Of a DNA stretch of 15,639 nt, positions 7,242-13,492 are shown in pieces. The notes beneath the pieces are model-generated. The model was not told the origin of the DNA and ran no database searches. It was given only the letters and a program-made list of their open reading frames with translations. Source of the stretch: Mailhella massiliensis (lineage in GTDB: Bacteria; Desulfobacterota; Desulfovibrionia; Desulfovibrionales; Desulfovibrionaceae); contig NZ_DYZA01000229.1 in assembly GCF_020741395.1 (NCBI RefSeq), positions 1 through 15,639 of the forward strand. Reading direction: 5' to 3'. Numbering within the stretch: the first letter of the stretch is position 1; each line of letters begins with the position of its first letter. A program made the position numbers and the translations under genes.

Positions 7242-7270
7242 ATAGTATAGAAAGTTACGATTATGTGCAA
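7242..7270 (-). promoter_or_regulatory. Sigma70-type promoter of the liv operon
   Basis: On the minus strand TTGCAC (7270-7265) and TACTAT (7247-7242) are 17 bp apart. An overlapping TATACT two bases upstream is an alternative -10 with 15-bp spacing. Transcription would start near 7235, giving a leader of about 45 nt before livJ. The AT-rich tract just upstream (7325-7470) could act as an UP element or bind regulators. Confidence 0.7.
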
Positions 7271-7343
7271 TCATGCAGGCGGGGAAAACACGCCTTCCTC
7301 CCGCATGCCGTGCCGCGCTGTTCCCGGAGATGTTGTTTTTGTG

Positions 7344-7411
7344 TGCATAGTTAGCGATAATGCAGTTTTTTGAGATTTTCCCGGAGGAAAAAGAAAAAAG
7401 AGTTTTTTTCC
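7344..7411. promoter_or_regulatory. AT-rich tract with inverted repeats upstream of the liv promoter
   Basis: TGCAT (7344-7348) and ATGCA (7360-7364) form an inverted repeat with an 11-bp centre, an operator-like geometry. Next, TTTTCC (7376-7381) pairs with GGAAAA (7386-7391), while that same GGAAAAA can instead pair with TTTTTCC (7405-7411), so two folds exclude each other. The position about 75-145 bp upstream of the liv -35 suits regulator binding. Function is inference. Confidence 0.35.
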
Positions 7412-8054
7412 ATTTTTGTGTTTACACGGCGGAAAAATTGTGGAAAATATTTCTCCTTTTTTTCCCGGAGAGAGGGGGAGCGCATGTGCCGGGCGTTTCG
7501 GCAAGGCTGCGCGGAGGGAACCCGGGGGCTGCCATGTTCCTGCTTCCGCCCAAAGAGCTTGTTTCCGGTGGGGGGGGAGGGCGGCGCCCGGCGGACAGGA
7601 GGAGCCTTTCCGGCTGCGGCCGAACGTGCCCTTTTTTCGCCTGCCGGGAAGGGATTTTTCCGCAGGGGGATGTTCGGGACAAAAGACCGGCTGCGCACAG
7701 AAGAGAAAAAGGCCCTTCCGGGTGCGGGAGGGCAGGTTGCACGGCAAGCGGCCATTGAGAGGGCGGGCTTTTCCCGGCGTGTGCGGCGGGCAACGGCCGA
7801 TGAATATGCGGGAGAAGGGAAGATTCTGCGCGGCCGTACCCGGCGGAGCCGCCGTAGCCTCGCCCGTGTTTCCGGCATTGCGGGGAGTTTTTTCTTCCTT
7901 TTCCGGCTCCGGGGCGCGTCTTTCCTTTGCCGGGGCCGTAATCGCAGGCGGGAGAAGTATGGCCCGCAGGCTCCGGGGCGACGCGGGCAGGGCTGTGTCC
8001 TGCGGGGAGCGGCGCCGTCTTGCCCGCCGGAAAAGGGAAACGGCGGTGTGCTGT

Positions 8055-8122
8055 CCCGGCAAGGTCGCCCCTGTCGGGCATCGTGTTGCACATTTGTTTT
8101 GCAAGTGCAGTTTCTTGCCGGG
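8055..8122. other. Potential three-way-junction RNA fold
   Basis: CCCGGCAAG (8055-8063) pairs perfectly with CTTGCCGGG (8114-8122). Inside, GCCC (8067-8070) pairs with GGGC (8076-8079). TGCAC plus TTG (8087-8091, 8094-8096) pair with CAA plus GTGCA (8102-8109) with a 2-base bulge. This compact 68-nt fold is the most structured part of the gene-free island. It may be a small RNA or may be chance in GC-rich DNA; I recognise no known RNA family. Confidence 0.25.
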
Positions 8123-8257
8123 GGAGCGGACTCACCGGTGCGGGCGGGGCGGACGGAGAGGCCGGCATGCTACAGCTTCCTCCGGGAGCTGCCCTTCCCT
8201 ACCGTTTTTTCAGGGAGGGTAGTCCTTGCCTCGGCGCGGGGCGCCGATTCCCGCATG

Positions 8258-8299
8258 CCGGAAGCCCCGGGCAAAAAAACGCATGGGCGGGGCCTCCGG
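8258..8299. other. Imperfect hairpin with an A7-containing loop
   Basis: CCGGA-A-GCCCCG (8258-8269) pairs with CGGGGC-C-TCCGG (8288-8299): 11 base pairs and one A/C mismatch around an 18-base loop that carries seven A residues. The A run is in the loop and not after the stem, so this is not a standard intrinsic terminator on either strand. Confidence 0.3.
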
Positions 8300-8558
8300 A
8301 AAGGCGCAGCAAGGGCGCGGCTCCGGGGGCTGCCGCAGCCTGCGGCAAGGCGCTTTCTACGGGGCCTGCGCGGGGAAGGCGAGGAATTCGGACTTGTCCC
8401 GGAGGTATTCCCCGGCGTGCGCGGCGGACAGCGGCAAAGTTTGCGGGGAAGGGGGGAAAGAAAAGGGCCTTCCCCATCGCGCTTGTCCGCCCGGAGCGGG
8501 TAAGCTGTCCCGTTTCGGCGCGTGTTCCTTCTTTTCCTGGCCCGTTTCCAGCAAAAAG

Positions 8559-8590
8559 AAAACGCCCGGGCGGCGTTGCCGGGGCGTTTT
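8559..8590 (-). terminator. Intrinsic terminator after rpoN
   Basis: AAAACGCCC (8559-8567) pairs with GGGCGTTTT (8582-8590), with an inner CGGC-GTT-GCCG stem (8571-8581) and a small GGG bulge. On the minus strand the stem runs into TTTTCTTTTTGC. It lies 25 bases past the rpoN stop and probably ends the whole ftsH-to-rpoN transcript. Confidence 0.85.
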
Positions 8591-8615
8591 GAGGCGTCGA
8601 GTTCCCTTCCGGGCA

Positions 8616-10052
8616 CTACAGATGCTTCTTCCTGCGGGAGGAGGAGGGCAGGCCGAGTTCCTCGCGGTACTTGGCCACGGTGCGCCGGGCTATCTTCACG
8701 CCGAGTCCGTCGTTGAGGCGGGAGCTGATTTCCTCATCGGAGAGGGGGTGAGCGGGATCTTCGCCGTCGATGAGGGAGCGGATGCGGGCTTTCACGCTTT
8801 CCGAGCCCACCTGCCTGCCGTCGCTGGAGGAAAGGGCGCTGTTGAAGAAGTACTTGAGCTCGAAGATGCCGTGGGGAGTACCCACATACTTGTTGGTGGT
8901 GATGCGGCTTATGCTCGATTCGCTGCGGCCTATGTCTTCGGCTATGTCCTTGAGCACCAGGGGCTTCAGGCCGTAGATGCCGTTCTCGAAGAACTCGCGC
9001 TGATGCTTCACGATGCTTTCCATGACCTGATAGAGGGTGCGTTGCCGCTCCTCCAGGGAGCGGATGATCCATACGGCGGAGCGCAGGCGGTCATTCATGT
9101 AGTCCTTTTCCTCGCTGGAGCGGTTCTGGCCGGAAAGCTCCTCGGAAAGGGGGGAAAGCTGAAGGTGCGGCAGGTCTTCGTCGTTCATGAGTATGACGAA
9201 TTCGCCGTTCACCTTGCGCACGAAGATATCGGGGCTCACATACCAGGGCACGCCTGAGCCGAGGCTTCCGCCCGGGCGCGCCTCCAGGCTCTGAATGACG
9301 CGTATGTATTCTTTCAGGGTTTCGAGATCAATGCGGAACTGGCGCAGGAGGGGCTTGTAGCGCTGTTTTTCAAGGTCTTTCAGATGGTCGCGTACCAGGC
9401 TCACCAGGATGGGGTCGCGGTCGTAATGTTCGGCGCGCATCTGGATAAGCAGGCACTCGGAAAGGGTGCGCGCGGCCACGCCCACGGGGTCGAAATTCTG
9501 AATGGCGGAAAGCACGGGCGCGATTTCCGAAACCTCCGCCCCGGCAAGGGCGGCGATTTCCTCATCCGTGGCGGTGAGATAGCCTGTTTCGTCGAGGTTG
9601 CCGATGATGCACTCGCCGATAGCCTTCTGCTTTTCGGTAAAGGGCGAGAGCAGAAGCTGGGCCATGAGGTGCGCCTCCAGCGTGGGTTCGGCGGAATGAC
9701 AGGCTTCCAGGGGATTATTGTCTTCTTCCGCGGCTTCATATTCCTGCTGGGCTATGCGCGACCGGCTGGAAAACTCGCCGAGATATTCCTCCCATTCCGC
9801 GCTGCGTGTCACTTCCTCCTGCGGCCAGGGACTGTCCTGGTCGGAGGAGGCGCGCCCGCTTTCAGGTTCAGGCGCAGCCGGGGGGCTTTCCGCCTCGCGC
9901 TCTTCAAGAAAGGGGTTTTCCAGAAGCTCGCGCTGCACGGCTTCCACAAGTTCCTGACGGGAGAACAGAAGCAGGGAAATGGCCTGCTTGAGCATGGGAG
10001 TCATGTGGAGCTGCTGGCTGAGCTTGAACTGCTGCCGTATTTCTATAGCCAT
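8616..10052 (-). CDS. rpoN: RNA polymerase sigma-54 factor RpoN
   Basis: A 478-residue sigma factor that recognises -24/-12 promoters and needs AAA+ enhancer-binding activators. The start at 10052 has AGGGG 5 nt upstream and gives the typical beginning MAIEIRQQFKLSQQLHMTPM with the activator-binding Gln/Leu-rich region I (5-48, ending ENPFLEE). Residues about 49-120 are the acidic linker region II, about 121-300 the core-binding domain (GNLDETGYLT 151-160, NFDPVGVAARTLSECL 187-202), then the helix-turn-helix (GRSESSISRITTNKYV, 375-390). The RpoN box ARRTVAKYRE is intact at 455-464. The frame is open to 10313, but the extra 87 residues have no family match and lie over glmM. It is the last gene of the operon, 70 nt after glmM; hpf, ptsN and lptB, its common neighbours, are absent. 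Confidence 0.96.
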   Translation of the reverse strand: MAIEIRQQFKLSQQLHMTPMLKQAISLLLFSRQELVEAVQRELLENPFLEEREAESPPAAPEPESGRASSDQDSPWPQEEVTRSAEWEEYLGEFSSRSRIAQQEYEAAEEDNNPLEACHSAEPTLEAHLMAQLLLSPFTEKQKAIGECIIGNLDETGYLTATDEEIAALAGAEVSEIAPVLSAIQNFDPVGVAARTLSECLLIQMRAEHYDRDPILVSLVRDHLKDLEKQRYKPLLRQFRIDLETLKEYIRVIQSLEARPGGSLGSGVPWYVSPDIFVRKVNGEFVILMNDEDLPHLQLSPLSEELSGQNRSSEEKDYMNDRLRSAVWIIRSLEERQRTLYQVMESIVKHQREFFENGIYGLKPLVLKDIAEDIGRSESSISRITTNKYVGTPHGIFELKYFFNSALSSSDGRQVGSESVKARIRSLIDGEDPAHPLSDEEISSRLNDGLGVKIARRTVAKYREELGLPSSSRRKKHL

Positions 10053-10077
10053 ATTTTCCCCTGGCGTTTTCTGGTGT

Positions 10078-10113
10078 GCCGGTTTTCCGGCGCGAAGGAG
10101 GCGGGATGCCGCC
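10078..10113 (-). other. Two hairpins in the glmM-rpoN gap
   Basis: GCCGG-TTTT-CCGGC (10078-10091) and GGCGG-GATG-CCGCC (10100-10113) occupy most of the 70-nt gap. There is no T run after either on the minus strand and I see no good promoter here. They may be processing or stability elements that set the level of rpoN relative to glmM. Confidence 0.4.
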
Positions 10114-10122
10114 CGGGAATCA

Positions 10123-11475
10123 TCAGCGGAGCTCTTCCTCCGCCACTTCCGCAAGAAGCCTTGCCGCGCGGCGGACGAAGTCCTCATCTTCCCCTTCCAC
10201 CATGACGCGGCAGAGGTTTTCCGTACCGGAATAGCGCAGCAGTACGCGGCCGTGGGAGCCGAGCTTCTCTTCAATGTCCTTCTGTGCGGCCATGAGCTTT
10301 TCGCACTGTTCAAAGGGCGTCTTGCGGGTGATCTTCACGTTGACGAGCTTCTGCGGGTAGAGCTTGAGCCTGTCTGCAAGCTCGGAGAGGCGGCGCCCCG
10401 ATTCGCGCATGATGCGCAGTATCTGCAGGGCGGCGAGAAGCCCGTCGCCGGTGGTGCCGTATTCGCGGAAGATGAGGTGGCCGGACTGCTCCCCGCCGAG
10501 CATGGCGTTGTGCTGGCGCATGGCCTCGATCACATAGCGGTCCCCCACCTTGGTGCGCAGAAGCTGGCCCCCGCGCTCCTTCATGAAGACCTCAAGGGCC
10601 ATGTTGCTCATCACCGTGCCCACGAGCATGTTGTTGTTCAGCTTGCCCTTTTTCATGAGGTCGTCGGCGCAGATAGCCATGATCTGGTCGCCGTCGAGCA
10701 GGCGGCCCTTTTCGTCCACCACGAGCAGGCGGTCGGCGTCGCCGTCCAGGGCGAGGCCCACGTCGGCGCGCACCTCGCGTACCTTGGCCTGAAGGTTCTC
10801 GGGGTGCAGGGAGCCGCACTGGTAGTTGATGTTCAGCCCGTCGGGCGAGGTGCCGAGGCGGAACACCTCCGCGCCGAGCTCTTCCAGGGCCAGGGGGGCA
10901 ACCTTGTAGTTGGCGCCGTTGGCGCAGTCGATGACGACGCGCAGCCCGTCCAGGGTGAGCTGCTGGGGGAAGCTGCTCTTGAGGTACACGATGTAGCGGC
11001 CCGAGGCGTCCACGATACGGTAGGCGCGGCCCACCTTGTGGGAGGCGGGGTAGTCCCACTCATAGTCCTTGTCGAGGATGAGGGCGGCCATTTTATCTTC
11101 CACTTCGTCGGGCAGCTTGAAGCCCTCGCGGTCGAAGAACTTGATGCCGTTGTCGTGATAGGGGTTGTGCGAGGCGGAAATGACTACGCCGAAATCGGCC
11201 CGCATGTTGCGGGTGAGGAAGGCAATGGCGGGCGTGGGCAGGGGGCCCACCTGATAGACGTCCATGCCCGCGGCGCAGAGCCCCGCCGTGAGTGCGGACT
11301 CGAACATGTAGCCGGAGAGGCGCGTGTCCTTGCCGATGATGACTTTGCGGCGACATTCGTCGGAGCGGAACACCGTGCCTGCGGCAAGGCCGAGGCGCAG
11401 CGCCGTTTCTGCGGTGAGGGGATAGGTATTCACGCGGCCGCGCAGGCCGTCGGTTCCGAAAAGGCGTTCAGACAT
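10123..11475 (-). CDS. glmM: Phosphoglucosamine mutase GlmM
   Basis: Converts glucosamine-6-phosphate to glucosamine-1-phosphate, feeding UDP-GlcNAc for peptidoglycan and lipopolysaccharide. 450 residues, the usual length. It begins RLFGTDGLRGRVN; the active-site phosphoserine is Ser102 in ISASHNP (99-105); the metal loop is DGDADR (244-249); the sugar-binding GGEQSGH is at 327-333; the phosphate loop RYSGTEN is at 414-420. All key residues are present. The start is 2 nt after the cdaR stop, and its ribosome binding site (AGGAA and CAGGAA) lies in the last codons of cdaR, so translation is probably coupled. In Firmicutes GlmM binds and inhibits the diadenylate cyclase CdaA; the same cdaA-cdaR-glmM order here suggests the same link. 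Confidence 0.97.
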   Translation of the reverse strand: MSERLFGTDGLRGRVNTYPLTAETALRLGLAAGTVFRSDECRRKVIIGKDTRLSGYMFESALTAGLCAAGMDVYQVGPLPTPAIAFLTRNMRADFGVVISASHNPYHDNGIKFFDREGFKLPDEVEDKMAALILDKDYEWDYPASHKVGRAYRIVDASGRYIVYLKSSFPQQLTLDGLRVVIDCANGANYKVAPLALEELGAEVFRLGTSPDGLNINYQCGSLHPENLQAKVREVRADVGLALDGDADRLLVVDEKGRLLDGDQIMAICADDLMKKGKLNNNMLVGTVMSNMALEVFMKERGGQLLRTKVGDRYVIEAMRQHNAMLGGEQSGHLIFREYGTTGDGLLAALQILRIMRESGRRLSELADRLKLYPQKLVNVKITRKTPFEQCEKLMAAQKDIEEKLGSHGRVLLRYSGTENLCRVMVEGEDEDFVRRAARLLAEVAEEELR

Positions 11476-11477
11476 GG

Positions 11478-12758
11478 CTATTCCTGTTCTTCCTGGTGTT
11501 CTTGGTCGGCGTGGCTTCGTGCGGCTTCAGGGGGTGTCTCCCCCTCGGCTTCCGCCTTTTCCGCGTCCTTCAGGGGCTTGTCGCCGGCATTTGCTTTTTC
11601 CGTCCCGCTGCCTTCCTCCGCCTTTTCTGCCGCTTCGTTCCGTTCCTCCCGGGAAGCGTCGCCGGGCAGCATGGTGGGAGCCTTGAGGTCGCCGGGCTGG
11701 AGTACGTCCGCAGGCAGGGGAATATCGTTCAGGGAGAAGTCCCCGCTGACGCGCGGGCTCGGCAGGCTCATGCCGAAGCTCGACTGGGGCATGGAGAAGA
11801 TGCTCTCCGCAGGAGCCCAGCTTTGTCCGTCCCCGTCTTCGCGGCTTACCAGAAGCACGCTGGAGGGCTCGATGGACACAAGGCCCGCGCCCGAGGGCAG
11901 CATGACGAGGGGGGTGATCTCGGCCCGTTCGCCGGGAGTGAGGCGGGCAGGCTCACGCACGATGACGCGTACCGCGTCGAGGTAGTCCCTGTCGTCCACC
12001 AGGGCCTCGGGCACGGAAATTTCCACGTTGGCCCTGTCCGGCTGCACTTCGTAGAGCGCGTTTTCGCTGTCGAGCTGTATATCTCTTGAGAGCGTCACAT
12101 TCCTGGTCTTCATGTCCAGTGAGTAGCGCAGCGTGGTGACGGGCGGGGTGATCTCCACCTGCGGCGGGGCTACAATGGCCACATTGGCTTCATGGGGGCC
12201 TTCGCTGGCGTTTTTTGTGGGATCATAGACCACGATGAGCCGCTCCAGGGAATTGACCTGGGTTTCCGGCCCTTTCACCGTGACGAAGGCAGGCTCCAGT
12301 ATGGGGTGCGAGATGAGATAGGGCGAATCCTCGGGCAGGGGCAGCATCTTGTTTTCCAGAGGCACCACGCGCTCGGTGAGGGCGTCGGCTTCAAGCACGA
12401 GGCGGCTCGGCATGATTTCGAGGATCTCAAAGGCCTTGAAATCGGGGATGGACTCCACGGCAAGGGGCAGGGCCGTGGCCCCGCGCTGCACGCCGGAAAG
12501 ATCCACCGTGTACACGAGGTCGCGCGAGTGGAGATTGCGCAGAAGCTCGGCCGAGCCGCGCAGGCGCACGGAAATGTGGTTGACCATGCCTTCGCGTATG
12601 ATGAGCCCTTCGGGCAGGCCCCGGTATTCCACCCTGAGCTCGACCTGTGTTTCCACATGGTCGCGCCCCACTACGAGATACCACAGCCCCGTGGCGATGA
12701 CCAGGGAAAGCAGCGCGGAAAGAACGGTCTGAATGCGGCTGTTACTGATTGAGGACAT
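11478..12758 (-). CDS. cdaR: YbbR-domain protein CdaR, partner of the diadenylate cyclase
   Basis: A 426-residue protein with one membrane helix (about 10-30, LSALLSLVIATGLWYLVVG) and an extracytoplasmic part of repeated YbbR domains (about 35-120, 125-210 and 215-305, each with beta-strand patterns such as VSVRLRG-like and VTVKGPE segments). In Firmicutes CdaR binds CdaA in the membrane and tunes c-di-AMP output. The C-terminal 60 residues, from about 365, are a Glu/Ala/Lys-rich, probably disordered tail not needed for the fold. The ATG at 12758 overlaps the end of cdaA by 17 bp; the upstream ribosome binding site is weak, which fits coupling. Repeat boundaries are approximate. The family call rests on topology and on position between cdaA and glmM. 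Confidence 0.88.
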   Translation of the reverse strand: MSSISNSRIQTVLSALLSLVIATGLWYLVVGRDHVETQVELRVEYRGLPEGLIIREGMVNHISVRLRGSAELLRNLHSRDLVYTVDLSGVQRGATALPLAVESIPDFKAFEILEIMPSRLVLEADALTERVVPLENKMLPLPEDSPYLISHPILEPAFVTVKGPETQVNSLERLIVVYDPTKNASEGPHEANVAIVAPPQVEITPPVTTLRYSLDMKTRNVTLSRDIQLDSENALYEVQPDRANVEISVPEALVDDRDYLDAVRVIVREPARLTPGERAEITPLVMLPSGAGLVSIEPSSVLLVSREDGDGQSWAPAESIFSMPQSSFGMSLPSPRVSGDFSLNDIPLPADVLQPGDLKAPTMLPGDASREERNEAAEKAEEGSGTEKANAGDKPLKDAEKAEAEGETPPEAARSHADQEHQEEQE

Positions 12759-13491
12759 TGGCCAGTATCCGTTCCAGGCGCTCTTGGTTCAGGGGGTTGG
12801 AGAGGTGGCCGTCCTGGGCTAGCGTCACTTCTCCGCGTTCTTCCGATACCGCTATGGATATGGCGTCGCTTACTTCCGTGATGCCTATGGCCGCCCTGTG
12901 GCGGGTGCCGAAGTGCTGGCGGGCCAGGTTGGCGAGCGGCAGCACGCAGCCTGCGGCCACGATGCGGTCGTTGTGTCCGATGATGACGGCTCCGTCGTGC
13001 AGGGCCGTGTTGGGGAAAAAGATGGTGGAAAGCAGATCCTGCGACACTACGGCGTCAATCTTCACGCCCTTTTCCATCATGTCGCCGAGGGCCACGTTGC
13101 GCTCAATGACGATAATGGCCCCGATGCGCCTCGCCGCGAGAGCGCAGGCCGTGCGGCTCACCGTGCTTATCATTTCCGTGCGCACGTTGCTCTTGCGCCG
13201 GAAAAGATGCCGGAAATTCATGTTGGACAGTGCCTGTCGTATGTCCTGATGGAAGAGTATGACTACCACGAGGAAGAGGGAGCTGAACACGTTCTGCAGA
13301 AGCCAGACCAGGGTGAACAGGCCGAGGAGCTGCGCCGCCGCAAAAAGGGCGAGCAGGAAGAGCAGGCCGTTCAGGGCCGCCATGGCGCGGGTACCGCGCA
13401 CGAAGCGGATACCGTAGTAGCAGAGTATGGCCACTATGATGATATCCAGCAGGTCGCGCCAGCCGAAGGTCAACTGCCCGAGTGCGAACAT
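12742..13491 (-). CDS. cdaA: Diadenylate cyclase CdaA (c-di-AMP synthase)
   Basis: Joins two ATP into cyclic di-AMP. The 249-residue protein has three N-terminal membrane helices (about 12-29, 37-57, 60-80) and a DAC catalytic domain from about 100. Both signature motifs are intact: DGA at 166-168 (in NTALHDGAVI) and RHR at 197-199 (in GTRHRAAIG). The start at 13491 has GGGGAG 6 nt upstream and gives a family-like beginning MFALGQLTFGWRDLLDI. The frame is open to 13551, but the extra 20 residues lie inside folP and are Pro-rich. One nucleotide separates it from the folP stop, and it overlaps cdaR by 17 bp. c-di-AMP governs potassium and osmolyte handling and cell-wall balance in Gram-positives; its role in this lineage is less clear. 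Confidence 0.95.
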   Translation of the reverse strand: MFALGQLTFGWRDLLDIIIVAILCYYGIRFVRGTRAMAALNGLLFLLALFAAAQLLGLFTLVWLLQNVFSSLFLVVVILFHQDIRQALSNMNFRHLFRRKSNVRTEMISTVSRTACALAARRIGAIIVIERNVALGDMMEKGVKIDAVVSQDLLSTIFFPNTALHDGAVIIGHNDRIVAAGCVLPLANLARQHFGTRHRAAIGITEVSDAISIAVSEERGEVTLAQDGHLSNPLNQERLERILANVLNQ

Positions 13492-13492
13492 G

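Larger units (their letters stand above)
7271..8558. other. About 1.3 kb gene-free island between the liv operon promoter and the rpoN terminator
   Basis: Several frames on both strands stay open for 200-380 codons here, but their translations are Arg/Gly/Pro/Ala-rich, match no domain I know, and lack starts with ribosome binding sites; in GC-rich DNA stops are simply rare. Contents seen: an AT-rich purine/pyrimidine-biased tract at 7325-7470, a potential three-way-junction fold at 8055-8122, hairpins at 8258-8299 and 8331-8347, and an imperfect 25-bp direct repeat (7773-7797 and 8411-8435). It could be a long regulatory region, host unseen small RNAs, or be the remains of deleted genes. Confidence 0.6.

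Noticed and set aside
7567..7585. Run of G residues as a G-quadruplex
   Set aside because: Only three tracts of three or more G are available with short loops; the fourth is GG. The nearby run at 8445-8468 has the same problem.
7271..8503. Open frames of 240-377 codons on both strands of the gene-free island
   Set aside because: The translations are low-complexity Arg/Gly/Pro mixtures that overlap each other on both strands. None has a good ribosome binding site, signal, domain or family motif, so I left them out.
9979..11985. 668-codon plus-strand open frame across rpoN, glmM and cdaR
   Set aside because: Antisense to three recognisable genes, with no motif, start site or plausible length for a family.
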